Assembly: GCF_000218565.1 (NCBI RefSeq)
Contig: NC_015684.1
Span: 496,001 to 560,000, forward strand
Length of the DNA: 64,000 nt
Direction of reading: 5' to 3'
DNA from: Afipia carboxidovorans OM5
GTDB lineage: Bacteria > Pseudomonadota > Alphaproteobacteria > Rhizobiales > Xanthobacteraceae
Part shown: positions 44,324 to 54,500 of the stretch, piece by piece
Numbering within the stretch: position 1 is the stretch's first letter
Layout of the letters: every line of letters begins with the position of its first letter
The notes under the pieces: model-generated
The model's database searches: none
The model's input: the letters and a program-made list of their open reading frames with translations, nothing else
Told to the model about the DNA's origin: nothing
Position numbers and translations under genes: made by a program

Positions 44324-46195
44324 ATGATTGCCCTTCCTTATGACTACTTCCTGATCGTCTGGTTCGTGCTCGCGACTGCCTCCACGGCTTACGTTGCGTT
44401 CGACCAATTCAACGGGAATCCCGAACCAACAGTGATGAAATGGGGATTCATCCTCGTCACGCTTTATATGGGGCCGTTCGGTCTGCTGCTCTACGTGCTG
44501 GCGGACAAGGAGCCGCGTCCCGGTGAGCACGAGCAATTCACGTCGCCGCTGTGGAAGCAGGGGATCGGAAGTACCATCCATTGCGTCGCCGGCGACGCCA
44601 CGGGGATCATCCTCGCGGCGGCGGTGACGGCGCTCATGGGCCTTCCGATGTGGATCGACCTGATCGTGGAGTATGTTGCCGGATTCTCGTTCGGTCTGTT
44701 CATCTTCCAGTCTTTGTTTATGAAGAAGATGATGGGCGGAACGTATTGGGAGAACGTGCGCAAGAGTTTCATGCCCGAATTCATCAGCATGAACGCCATG
44801 ATGGCGGGCATGGCGCCGACGATGAGCTTTCTGATGATGGGCCGCGACATGCGCGCCATGGACCCGCTCGAATTGGTCTTCTGGGGCGTGATGTCGCTCG
44901 GCGTCATGGTCGGGTTTGCAACGGCATACCCCTTCAACGTCTGGATGGTGAAGAAGAAGATCAAGCACGGCCTAATGACCGAGCGGACCGGAGGCAAGGC
45001 CGCCGGGGCCTCGCAATCGCATCAGCATGGACACGGTGATACGGGACATCATGGCGGCGGAATCCAGCGTGGGAGCGATCACCGGATGGGCGGCGAGGCC
45101 ACCGTCCCGCAGTTGGTCGCGTTGGCCGGGGTGACTTCGTTTCTTCTGATCTCCGGAATGGTGGTGCCGGGATTTTCGGTGAACTTGAGTCTGAGCGCCC
45201 GCGACGTCGACGGTGCCATCATGCCTCCGGGCATGATCAACACTTTCGATCTTCCGGGAGAGGCCATGAAGGACATGGCGGCGGTCAAGCCGAGACAGGT
45301 CCTCTACAAAGCGCCGCCCGATGCAAGGGGCGATCGTGTGCTCGAACCGCGCATCGAAGACGGGGTCAAGGTATTCGATATCGAAGCTTCCATCATCCAA
45401 TGGAACATTCTGCCAGACGTCGCGGTCGAGGCTTATGCCTACAATCGCCAGGTGCCCGGACCGCGACTTCAAATGACCGAGGGTGATCACGTCCGCATCA
45501 ACTTCCATAACGCGCTTCCGGAAACCACGACCGTTCATTGGCACGGGCTGATCCTTCCGAACGAAATGGACGGCCCGGCGAAAATCACCCAGAAGCCGGT
45601 GCCGCCAGGCGGATCGTACACTTACGAATTCACCGTCGGGCAGAGCGGTACGTATTTCTATCACAGCCACGACCATCCGGATCGCCAGCAGGCGCTTGGA
45701 CTCTACGGTGCGCTGTTGATCGCGCCCAAGGATCCCGGCGCGGAAGTCAAGGCCGACTTCGACTATACGATCCAGCTGCAGGAATGGTTGAAACGCGAGT
45801 GGCTGACCTATCCGGCCATGCTGATGGAGGGAGCCTTGCCCAACTACTTCACCATCAACGGCAAGGCATATCCGTCCACCGACACCGTCGCCATGAAGGT
45901 CGGCCAGACGATCAAACTGCGATTCATCGGCACCAACAACAATTTCGTGCACCCGATGCATGTCCATGGTGGGCCTTTCGAAGTCGTGGCCGTCGATGGC
46001 GTGACGTTGAACCAAAGCGCTCGGTATCAGGCGGACACCGTCAACCTCGGTCCGGGCCAGCGTTACGACGTCGTCTGGACCGCCCGCAAGCCGGGAAAAT
46101 GGCTGGTGCATTGCCACATCCCGCATCACACGGCGAACAACAATGTCGAGCAGCAGGGCGGCGGAGGCCTAATGCTCGTCCTCGACGTGAAATGA
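44324..46195 (+). CDS. DUF4396 membrane domain fused to a multicopper oxidase
   Basis: A 623-residue fusion. The first about 215 residues form a DUF4396 membrane domain with about six helices and the segment GGTYWENVRKSFMPEFISMNAMMAGM. A His/Gly-rich linker (SHQHGHGDTGHHGGG) and a further hydrophobic helix near 265 follow. The oxidase domain has all copper motifs: TTVHWHGL near 401, YFYHSHDHP near 444, HPMHVHGGPF near 542 and HCHIPHHTANN near 595. The oxidase is thus tethered to the inner membrane. The ATG at 44324 follows GAGG, and a TTG at 44309 is also in frame. The gap 44176-44323 holds nothing clear. Confidence 0.88.
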   Translation: MIALPYDYFLIVWFVLATASTAYVAFDQFNGNPEPTVMKWGFILVTLYMGPFGLLLYVLADKEPRPGEHEQFTSPLWKQGIGSTIHCVAGDATGIILAAAVTALMGLPMWIDLIVEYVAGFSFGLFIFQSLFMKKMMGGTYWENVRKSFMPEFISMNAMMAGMAPTMSFLMMGRDMRAMDPLELVFWGVMSLGVMVGFATAYPFNVWMVKKKIKHGLMTERTGGKAAGASQSHQHGHGDTGHHGGGIQRGSDHRMGGEATVPQLVALAGVTSFLLISGMVVPGFSVNLSLSARDVDGAIMPPGMINTFDLPGEAMKDMAAVKPRQVLYKAPPDARGDRVLEPRIEDGVKVFDIEASIIQWNILPDVAVEAYAYNRQVPGPRLQMTEGDHVRINFHNALPETTTVHWHGLILPNEMDGPAKITQKPVPPGGSYTYEFTVGQSGTYFYHSHDHPDRQQALGLYGALLIAPKDPGAEVKADFDYTIQLQEWLKREWLTYPAMLMEGALPNYFTINGKAYPSTDTVAMKVGQTIKLRFIGTNNNFVHPMHVHGGPFEVVAVDGVTLNQSARYQADTVNLGPGQRYDVVWTARKPGKWLVHCHIPHHTANNNVEQQGGGGLMLVLDVK

Positions 46196-46225
46196 GCTTC
46201 CGCTTCACCGCAAACAGGAAAACAA

Positions 46226-46591
46226 ATGTCCAAGACTTCAACGATCGTCATTGCATTGACCGCAGCAATCTTTTCAAGCGGAGCAGCCCTCGCTCATCCG
46301 CAACTCAAGACCTCCGAACCTGCCGCAGGCGCGGCGACGTCTTCGCCCAAGCAAATCAGGATCACCTTCAATGAAGCGGTGATACCGAAATTCTCGGGAA
46401 TCGAAATCAAGGACCAGGCGGGCCGGCCGATTGCGACCCGAAAATCCCAGACGGATCCGGCCGACAAGAAGCGATTGGTGGTGCCGCTGAAAGAGGAATT
46501 GGTCCCCGGCGAGTACAAGGTCGATTGGCACGCTGTCTCGGACGATACCCATCGCGTCAAGGGGACCTATTCGTTCAGCGTGACCCGCTGA
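46226..46591 (+). CDS. copC: CopC periplasmic copper-binding protein
   Basis: A 121-residue protein with a signal peptide ending ALA, leaving His24 as the mature N-terminus, the first ligand of the CopC Cu(II) histidine brace. DWHAVSDDTHRVKGTYSFSV near residues 97-116 holds the other ligands. The Met-rich Cu(I) loop of plasmid CopC is missing, so it is a Cu(II)-only type. The gene overlaps copD (TGATG), and the pair probably delivers or takes up copper across the membrane. Confidence 0.93.
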   Translation: MSKTSTIVIALTAAIFSSGAALAHPQLKTSEPAAGAATSSPKQIRITFNEAVIPKFSGIEIKDQAGRPIATRKSQTDPADKKRLVVPLKEELVPGEYKVDWHAVSDDTHRVKGTYSFSVTR

Positions 46592-47526
46592 TGATCGAGT
46601 TTGGACTGATCGTCGCGCGGTTCCTGCACTATCTGGCGACAACGGCCCTCGCGGGGATATCGTTGTTTCCGCTCTATGCATACGCGGGAGCCGAACCGGA
46701 CGTCTTGGGCTGCTGGCGGCAACGTTGGCTTTTCTGGACCGCCGTCGCGGTGCTGTTCAGCGGCCTATGCTGGTTTGCGTTTGCGGCCGCGAACATGAGC
46801 GGCAGCATGACCGATCTCGTCGATGCGGAGACGACGTGGGCGGTCGTCCATGACACGGATTTCGGTACCGTTTGGACGATGCGCATGCTCCTTGCGGTCC
46901 TCACGGTTGGCGTGGCGGCATGGGGTCTCCGTTCAAAGGTGGCGGCGCATCACCAGAATTGGATGACGCCGCTCCTGGCCGCGATCCTTTTGGCGTCGTT
47001 GGCCGGCACGGGTCACGCCCAGATCGAGCAAGGCTGGGCCGGCGTCATGCACATCGTTGCCGATGCCGTGCACCTACTTGCCGCCGGAGCCTGGCTTGGC
47101 GGCCTCATTCCATTGGCGTTGATCCTGCATCGCTATCTCGGAACCGACCTGAACGTCGGATCGAAGGATGTGGATCGGATTCTGATCCGGTTCTCCGGCA
47201 TGGGATATCTCGCGGTCGCCGCGTTGATCGGATCGGGCCTCGTCAACGGCTGGTTCCTGGTCGGATCGCCGTCCGGGTTGTTGAACACGCCGTACGGCCA
47301 AATCCTTCTCGGAAAGCTTGCCCTGTTCGGTGGAATGCTCGCGCTCGCGCTCGCGAACCGGTTCTGGCTCGTTCCGTCGCTGGGCAGGATTCGAACGGAT
47401 GCGGCCGAGGGATTAGCGAGGTCGTCCGCAAGGCTGCGCAACCATGTGCTCGGAGAGCAGTTCTTGGGATGGATGGTTCTCCTGGCGGTCAGCATCCTCG
47501 GCACGATGCAGCCGGCCGCCGGGTAG
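46591..47526 (+). CDS. copD: CopD copper transport membrane protein
   Basis: A 311-residue inner-membrane protein with about eight transmembrane segments. RFLHYLATTALAGISLFPLYAYA near residues 10-32 and MHIVADAVHLLAAGAWLGGLIPLAL near 151-175 carry the conserved His residues of CopD/PcoD. With CopC it is thought to move copper into the cytoplasm or feed copper enzymes. The start codon shares bases with the copC stop. It is the second-last gene of the long plus-strand copper operon. Confidence 0.92.
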   Translation: MIEFGLIVARFLHYLATTALAGISLFPLYAYAGAEPDVLGCWRQRWLFWTAVAVLFSGLCWFAFAAANMSGSMTDLVDAETTWAVVHDTDFGTVWTMRMLLAVLTVGVAAWGLRSKVAAHHQNWMTPLLAAILLASLAGTGHAQIEQGWAGVMHIVADAVHLLAAGAWLGGLIPLALILHRYLGTDLNVGSKDVDRILIRFSGMGYLAVAALIGSGLVNGWFLVGSPSGLLNTPYGQILLGKLALFGGMLALALANRFWLVPSLGRIRTDAAEGLARSSARLRNHVLGEQFLGWMVLLAVSILGTMQPAAG

Positions 47527-47575
47527 CGACAATGGAATCACGCAAAGGGATGATCGGCTTGGAAGGAGGCTCAAG

Positions 47576-48049
47576 ATGAACACAGGTAACGTATCGCGGC
47601 GGAGCGCACTCGGAATTGTCGCGGCGGCGGTGATCGCTCCAACGGTTTCGGAGGCTGCACAGACCCCCGTCATTCGTGTCCACAAGGATCCGAGTTGCGG
47701 TTGCTGCTCAGGCTGGGTGCGGCATCTTGAATCTGCGGGGTTCGGCGTCGCGGTTCAAGAAGAGAGAAACCTTCAGGGCGTTCGAAAGCGCTTGGGCGTC
47801 CCGACCGATCTCGCCGCATGCCATACGGCCGAGGCGGATGGATACGTCATTGAGGGACATGTTCCGGCGCCGGCCATTCAGCGCTTGCTGAAGGAGCGTC
47901 CCGTCGCCACAGGCGTGGCGGTTCCGGGAATGCCGGTGGGGTCGCCCGGCATGGAGGACGGCACGCCCGAACGATATGCCGTCATTCTGTTCGGGCCGGA
48001 CGGTCGACGCGCCTACATGGAATTCGAAGGCGTGCGTCCGGTCGGGTGA
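47576..48049 (+). CDS. DUF411 metal-binding protein, copy 2
   Basis: A 157-residue DUF411 protein with a Tat-like signal (SRRSALGIVAAAVIAP). DPSCGCCSGW near residues 39-48, CHTAEADGYVIEGHVP near 83-98 and PGMPVGSPGMEDG near 120 match copy 1 at 13330. The start follows GGAAGGAGGCTCAAG. It probably binds metal in the periplasm. It is the last gene of the plus-strand copper operon and faces the interrupted acyltransferase gene. Confidence 0.9.
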   Translation: MNTGNVSRRSALGIVAAAVIAPTVSEAAQTPVIRVHKDPSCGCCSGWVRHLESAGFGVAVQEERNLQGVRKRLGVPTDLAACHTAEADGYVIEGHVPAPAIQRLLKERPVATGVAVPGMPVGSPGMEDGTPERYAVILFGPDGRRAYMEFEGVRPVG

Positions 48050-49165
48050 AGTGGTGCGAGCTGTCAAAAACTAAGCTGACCTACTTGTCGGTAATTGGCT
48101 GCATCGACCTTGTATGTTGTGCCATCTCATGCATGGGTTTTGATTTCAATCGCTGACGCAGACGGTCAATGCGCGCTTCAATCGAGATCGAGATGACTTT
48201 GCGCGCGCGCATGGCAGGCCGCTCAATTAGCAGCCACGATGGAAGTGCGACAGCCATGGCCAACATAAGCGAAAGCAGTGTTAGTAACCAAACGCTGATA
48301 CTTGGTTGCACTAACATCAATGTTTGTGTGATTGGCCAGCCGAATATGTAAATGCCATAGGAAAGATCGATGCGATTGGTGAGACCGCGCAGATGACCGG
48401 TGGGCAGCTTGCCAAGCCAGACAATTGCGTACCCTGTCGCAAAAAGCGAAACGATGCGCTCGAGAGGTGATCCAATCGTGAACCAAAATAAAACAGATAC
48501 TGCGGCCACGCCGAAGACAGACAAAACGATCTGGCGCCGGAAAACGTAAAACCCGACGCCGAGAGAAAAACACAACCAGAAGCGCGCCGCCTGATCGAGT
48601 GGGGTTGTGTCGTGTCCGAAATGAACGAACAGAATTCCCCCCGCAATGGTCCACGAGAGGCCGAGCAGCCAAGCAAACCGACGTTCGGTTACAAACCCAA
48701 GCCATCCAACAAATGCGAGCAACACATAGCACGCGGCTTCATACTTCAGTGTCCAGATCGACGCATTCATGACGGAAGGATGAGGGTTTTCGCCGAATAC
48801 GCCGGGCAAACCTATGGCCGCGGAACCCAGAAGCAGGGTGCTCATGCCGTATCGCCAAACACGGGTGTCCGAAAGAAATTGCGTCGGTGTGCAAGTCGTA
48901 ACGATCGCTCCTACGAGGACCAGGAGCAGTGCGCAGGCCGCGAGTGCAGGAAATATTCTGAGGCCGCGCGCAACCATAAACTCAGTGATGGAGGGCGATT
49001 TGGCGAGGCTTCCGGCAACCGTTAGGCCGGATAGAACGAAAAACACATTTACGGCGTGATCACCCAGATTGAAGTAGGTGATGCTGGAAAGGATTTCGTC
49101 GGCCTTGTGGCCAGAGTGTAAGAAGACTGCATGAGAAATGACCACGGCCGAGGTGTTGTTGCCCC

Positions 49166-50035
49166 TTAAAGATCGGACATGTTCTCCCGGTTTGAGCGCG
49201 AGGCAATGAACTCGCGCGGTGAACGATAGCTGAGAGCTCGATGCGGGTGAACCGTATTGTAGTGCTCGAACCAGGCGGGCAGCTGCCGCATCACCGCGGC
49301 TGCGTCAGGAAGCGGAGAGACGCGGGCGTAATCGCGCTTCATTGTGCGCACGAACGCTTCTGCCATTCCATTTGATTGAGGGCTCTCGACCGGAGTCGTG
49401 CGAGGCTCAAAACCGATGTCACGAGCAAAGCGCCTGGGGTCGTGGGCGACGTACCCGGAACCGTTGTCGGTCAGCCATTCGATGGTGACGGGCAGTCGAT
49501 TGACCCGACCGAACCGGTGTTCGACAGCCGTAACCATCAGGTCGCGCACGTCCTCGCCCTTGATGCCTTCGGTGGTGGCGACAAAGCCTATGGCCTCGCG
49601 GTCGCAGCAATCGAGCGCGAACGCGATCCGGACCTTCTCACCATTGTCGCAGCCCAGTTCGAAGCCGTCCGAGCACCAACGCAGATTGGAGCGGTCGACA
49701 GCGATGCGCCCGTCGTGGCGTCGCTCCTCAGCACCGCCGGCATGACGTTGTAGCAGCAGGCCGTGGGCTTTCATGATCCGATAGACGCGCTTGTGGTTGG
49801 GCGGTTGAAGGCCCTGAGCCTCGGCGGTGCGCCGCAGAACAGCCCAGACGCGACGATAGCCATAGGTAGGCATCTCTCCGATCACGGCTTTGATCTCGTC
49901 GAGCAGATCGGCCTCAGGCTGAGGCGGCCGCCCCAGGGGCTTGGCGATGGGCGCCCTGACGCTGACAGCGATGTTCGATCGGGCGACCCCTATCACGTCG
50001 CAGACGGTCTTCATTGGGAACCGTCCTTCGGCCAC
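49166..50035 (-). CDS. IS3-family transposase OrfB (DDE integrase)
   Basis: A 289-residue rve-type catalytic part. HTH_21-like PTYGYRRVWAVLRR near residues 55-68 precedes DDE landmarks: FALDCCDREAIGF near 138, EWLTDNGSGYVA near 193, and SPQSNGMAEAFVRTMKRDY near 226-244 (Glu). It is normally made as OrfAB by -1 frameshifting on a run of seven A (minus strand, 50062-50056), which lies in the lysine codons of OrfA. The downstream start at 50035 is a GTG. The reading frame is intact, so the element may be active. Confidence 0.93.
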   Translation of the reverse strand: MAEGRFPMKTVCDVIGVARSNIAVSVRAPIAKPLGRPPQPEADLLDEIKAVIGEMPTYGYRRVWAVLRRTAEAQGLQPPNHKRVYRIMKAHGLLLQRHAGGAEERRHDGRIAVDRSNLRWCSDGFELGCDNGEKVRIAFALDCCDREAIGFVATTEGIKGEDVRDLMVTAVEHRFGRVNRLPVTIEWLTDNGSGYVAHDPRRFARDIGFEPRTTPVESPQSNGMAEAFVRTMKRDYARVSPLPDAAAVMRQLPAWFEHYNTVHPHRALSYRSPREFIASRSNRENMSDL

Positions 50036-50409
50036 GACAGCGACCGCAACAGATGTTTTTTTGAGCCCGAGGAGAACTCGAGAGCCTCCTTGAGGATCTC
50101 CGCTTCCATCGTCTTCTTGCCAAGCAGCCGCTGCAACTCCCGAACCTGGCCCTGCAGCGAACGGTACTCAGAAGCCGGCACCACCGGCTCCTCGGATTGC
50201 GTCGCCGTCAACGCACCCTGGGACGCGAGCCGCCGCCAAAGAAACAGCTGGTTCGGCGCAATACCGTGTCGCCGTGCCACCAGGCTGACCGTGACGCCGG
50301 CTTCCTGGGTCTCTGCCACGATCGCCAGCTTCTCGGCCGGTGTCCTGCGCCGACGACGTTCCGGGCCCTGTAGGACCTCACTCTTAAAATCGCTGCTAGT
50401 CATAGACAC
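50011..50409 (-). CDS. IS3-family transposase OrfA (HTH, leucine zipper)
   Basis: A 132-residue protein. RRRRTPAEKLAIVAETQEAGVTVSLVARRHGIAPNQLFLWRRL near residues 18-60 is the HTH_Tnp_1 DNA-binding part. YRSLQGQVRELQRLLGKKTMEAEILKEAL near 82-110 is the coiled coil for multimerisation. The A7 slippery run (50056-50062) directs -1 frameshifting into OrfB. OrfA alone usually limits transposition. Confidence 0.92.
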   Translation of the reverse strand: MSMTSSDFKSEVLQGPERRRRRTPAEKLAIVAETQEAGVTVSLVARRHGIAPNQLFLWRRLASQGALTATQSEEPVVPASEYRSLQGQVRELQRLLGKKTMEAEILKEALEFSSGSKKHLLRSLSWPKDGSQ

Positions 50410-50550
50410 GACATTACTCCTACCTCTTATCGAAGTGGGAGAACGTGTCCGGTCAATTAAGGGGCCGCTTCACGAGGCGGCCAGGAGACGTAACAGGGTA
50501 AAGTTGTTCTGTTTCGGGTCAAGAATGTCTCCGACACGGGTTAGTGCCAT

Positions 50551-50978
50551 CTTCCCACCTATTTGAGCGGCGTGATGTGCCGGATCGTTACGACATGAAC
50601 TGCCGCTTCAATCATCAGCAAGGAGCGCGCCAACGGTATGAATCTACGGGGACCGAGCGAGGCTAGGAGACCGGATCGGAAGCGGGTCTCCGACCTTTCT
50701 CGTCGGAAAGGCGATGACCGAGCGCCGCTGAAACCTTAACCGACAGGCATTTCTGAAAGGTTGAATTGAAGGCACGCCTGTTCAGGTAGTCATTTGCCAA
50801 ATATTTACTTTAGGCTTTCCAGCACCAGCATCGTTCCTGACTTCGAGCGATCGTCACAATTTGCTGCCTCTAATCGAAGCAGGTTTTCGACAACCGCAGT
50901 CATGGCCGCAGTTTCTCGATTACGTCGCCTCTGTTGCGGCCATGGGTTTGTGCGATCCGATTCCGTCCGCCGCGTGCG
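50551..50978. other. 428-bp gene-free region
   Basis: Holds the upstream region of the interrupted acyltransferase on the minus strand and the downstream side of the minus-strand CusF gene. GGTCTCC...GGAGACC arms lie near 50667-50691. I see no gene and no recognised operator. The stretch 50750-50860 is more AT-rich than its surroundings. Confidence 0.45.
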
Positions 50979-51389
50979 TCAGGGCGCCGGCGTGATCGAC
51001 TGGACGGTATAGGTGTCGCCGGAGCCGCTCAGGGTGAAATTGACCTTGTCGCCAGCCTTCACCTTGGCGAGATCGACGGACGGTGCAACGGCGAACTCCA
51101 TCTTCATGGCGGGCCAGTTGATGGCGGGAATCGGACCGTGATCAAAGGTGATCTTGTGATTCGCGGCGTTTAGCGCCGTGACCGTGCCGGAGGCGGTCGC
51201 GGTCTTTGCCGCCTTCGTGTCGTTCATCGGCGCTGTTTTTTGCATGTCCTTCATACCCTTCATGTCCGACATGCCCGTGCTTCCCTGAGCGAAAGCGGCG
51301 CCCGCCTGCAGCGTCAATGCCGCGCCGAGCAGCGCGGCGGCGAGAGCGCCGGCACGCGTGACCCTGTAGTGTTTATCGACGGAATACAT
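50979..51389 (-). CDS. cusF: CusF-like periplasmic copper-binding protein, copy 2
   Basis: A 136-residue exported protein. The signal peptide ends AAFAQG near residue 39. A Met-rich stretch follows (MSDMKGMKDMQKTAPM), then a CusF domain: HKITFDHGPIPAINWPAMKMEFAV near 80-103 with the His, Trp, Met, Met set that binds Cu(I). It passes Cu(I) to CusB. The ATG at 51389 follows GGAG. It is downstream of cusA on the same strand (149-bp gap), so it is probably in the cusBA operon. Confidence 0.92.
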   Translation of the reverse strand: MYSVDKHYRVTRAGALAAALLGAALTLQAGAAFAQGSTGMSDMKGMKDMQKTAPMNDTKAAKTATASGTVTALNAANHKITFDHGPIPAINWPAMKMEFAVAPSVDLAKVKAGDKVNFTLSGSGDTYTVQSITPAP

Positions 51390-51538
51390 AGATATTCTCC
51401 TGTTTGGGATGACGATTTGTAGACGCCACGGCAGATGTGGATCGCAAGGTTTGGCGCGAATGAACCGATCCACTAGGACCGTCCTCGCACCCATTGCCGC
51501 CGTTTCCGGCGCGCAATTCTTGTGAAACTGTTTCGCCA

Positions 51539-54500
51539 TCACTGCACATTCTCGGTACGGTGCAGTTCGAGCGTTCGCGTCGGGCCGCGATGTCCGGCAC
51601 CTTTTTCGTCGCTGTCCTGCCAAGGCGAGGCGGGCAATCCAACACCCTTGACCACCGCGAAGATCGCGGGAATGACGACCAGGGTCAGCACGGTCGACGA
51701 AACCATTCCGCCGATCATCGGCACGGCGATTCGCTGCATGACCTCCGAACCGGTGCCGTTACTCCAGAGAATCGGCACCAGGCCCGCCATGATCGCGACG
51801 ACGGTCATCATCTTGGGCCGCACCCGGTCCACCGCGCCGACCATGATCGCGTCGTAGAGGTCGGTGCGCGTGAATGGCTCGCCCGTGGTCGTGCGTTCCG
51901 CCTTCAATTCGGCCATGGCCTGCTCGAGGTAGATCAGCATGACGACGCCGGTTTCGGCCGCGACCCCCGCAAGCGCGATGAAACCGACGGCGACCGCGAC
52001 CGACATGTTGAATCCCAGCCACCACATCAACCAGATGCCGCCGACCAGCGAGAACGGCAACGACAGCATCACGATCAGGGTTTCGGCGAGTTTCCGGAAA
52101 TTGAGGTAGAGTAGCAGAAAGATGATCAGCAAGGTCACCGGCACGACGATCTTGAGCCGCGCTTCGGCACGTTGCAGATACTCGAACTGTCCGCTCCAGG
52201 AGACGTAATACCCCGGCGGAAACTTGACCTTCTGCGCGACCGCCTGTTGCGCCTCGGCGACGTAGCCTCCGAGGTCCCGACCGGTAATGTCGACGTAGAT
52301 GTAAACCGCGAGTTGACCGTTCTCGGTACGGATCGACGTGGCGCCGCGGGTCAATTTCACGCTGGCGACTTGGCCGAGCGGGACGCTGCCGCCGGATGCC
52401 AGCGGCACCTGGACATCGGTGCTGATCGTCTGTGGGCTGGAGCGCAACGCCCGCGGATACCGGATGTTGACGGCATAACGCTCCCGGCCCTCGACCGTCG
52501 TGGTGACGGTTTCACCGCCGAGCGCCGTCGAGATCACGTCCTGGATATCACTGATCGTCAGCCCATAGCGGCCCAACGCTAAACGATCAGGGATAATCTC
52601 CAAATAGTATCCGCCGATCACGCGCTCGGCGTAGGCGCTCGAGGTACCGGGCACCGATCTGACCACCCCTTCGACTTCGCGGGCGATCTTCTCCATTTCC
52701 CCAAGATCCTTGCCGAAAATCTTGATCCCGACGGGGGTACGTATTCCGGTCGACAGCATGTCGATGCGGGCGCGGATCGGCATCGTCCAGGCGTTCGAGA
52801 CTCCCGGAAATTGGAGCGCCTTGTCCATCTCGGCCTTGAGGCTGTCGATCGTCACGCCGGGCCGCCATTCCGACTTCGGCTTCAGATTGATGATGGTCTC
52901 GAACATTTCGGTCGGCGCCGGGTCTGTGGCTGTCGAGGCGCGGCCCGCCTTGCCGTAGACCGATGCAACTTCGGGAAACGACTTGATAATGCGATCCTGA
53001 GTCTGCAACAGCTCTGCCGCCTTGGTGACGGACAGGCCGGGCAGCGTCGTCGGCATGTACATCAAGGTGCCTTCATTGAGGTTCGGCATGAACTCGCTGC
53101 CGAGCTGGCGGACGGGCCAGATCGTGACCGCAAGCGCAACCAGCGCAAGCATGATCGTCAATGTCTTGGCGTTGAGAACCCACCGGATCACCGGTCGGTA
53201 CACCCAGATCAGGAACCGGTTCACGGGATTCTTGTGTTCTGAGATGATCCGCCCGCGAACAAAGAGGACCATCAAGGCAGGCACCAACGTGATCGAGAGC
53301 AGGGCGGCCGCGGCCATTGAAAATGTTTTGGTGTAGGCGAGCGGCCCGAACATGCGGCCTTCCTGGGCCTCCAGGGTAAAAATCGGCAGGAACGAGACGG
53401 TGATCACCAGCAGGCTGAAGAACAACGACGGTCCGACCTCGCTCGCCGCATCGATGAGAATTTGCGTCCGCGGCGTTCCAGGCTCCGCGCGCTCTAGGTG
53501 CTTGTGGGCGTTTTCGATCATGACGATCGCCGCGTCGATCATGGCGCCGACCGCGATGGCGATGCCGCCAAGGCTCATGATGTTGGCGCCCAATCCCATG
53601 AACTTCATGGCGGCGAAGGCCATCAGGATGCCGACGGGAAGCATGAGGATGGCGACGAGGGCACTGCGGAGGTGAAGCAGGAAGACAAAGCAGACCAACG
53701 CAACGATGATGCTTTCTTCGAGCAGGGTGCCCTTGAGCGTCTCTATGGCCGCCTTGATCAGTTCGGATCGATCGTAGACTGGGATGATCTCGACGCCCTT
53801 GGGCAGGCTCGATGCGATCTCCGCGAGGCGCGCCTTGACGTTGTCGATAACGGTGAGGGCGTTGGCGCCGAACCGCTGCAATGCGATGCCGCTGACGACC
53901 TCGCCGTCGCCGTTGAGTTCGGTAATTCCTCGCCGCTCGTCCGGACCGAGTTCGACGCGTGCGACGTCCCGCAGCCGAAGCGGGGCACCTGCGTCGGTCT
54001 TCAGGACGATATTCTCGATATCTTCGATGCCTCTCAGATACCCGCGGCCGCGGACCACGAATTCAAACTCGGACAGCTCCACGGTGCGTCCGCCGACGTC
54101 CGTGTTGCTCGCCCGGACGGCATTGCGGAGCTTGTCCAGCGAGATACCCTGGGCGCGCAGTTTCTGCGGGTCGACGACGATGTTGTACTGCTTGACGAAG
54201 CCGCCGACGCTGGCCACTTCCGCGACGCCTCCGGCCTTGGAGATGCCGTACCGCACGATCCAGTCCTGCACCGACCGCAGTTCGGCAAGGGTCATGTTCT
54301 TGGCCACGACGGCGTATTGGTAGACCCAGCCCACACCGGTAGCGTCGGGGCCGAGGCTTGGGGTTACGCCGGTCGGCAGTCGTCGCGCGGCCGCATTCAG
54401 ATATTCCAACACGCGACTGCGCGCCCAGTAGGGATCCGTGCCGTCCTCGAAGATGACGTAGACGAAGGACACGCCGAAAAACGAGAAGCCCCGCACCACC

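Larger units (their letters stand above)
49154..50472 (-). mobile_element. IS3-family (IS2-group) insertion sequence, complete, 1319 bp
   Basis: Complete element with two transposase frames. Ends are TGTTGTTGCCCCTTAA at the left and, read inward on the other strand, TGAAGCGGCCCCTTAA at the right. Similarity continues inward through GGACA and GTTCTCCC. It is flanked by a 5-bp target duplication CGAGG (49149-49153 and 50473-50477), the size usual for the IS2 group. It interrupts the acyltransferase gene. Confidence 0.95.
48081..50550 (-). pseudogene. Acyltransferase-3 family gene interrupted by an IS element
   Basis: The 3' part (49148-48081) encodes a polytopic membrane protein with VVISHAVFLHSGHKADE, FFVLSGL and about nine helices, typical of OafA/YrhL O-acyltransferases. 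Its missing 5' end lies beyond the insertion element: 50550-50473 encodes 26 residues starting MALTRVGD and ending LLRLLAAS. Removing the element (49154-50472) and one copy of the CGAGG duplication restores an uninterrupted 381-residue frame. The intact enzyme would have acylated a surface glycan, like the OpgC protein nearby. No other defect is evident, so the insertion looks recent. Confidence 0.9.
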
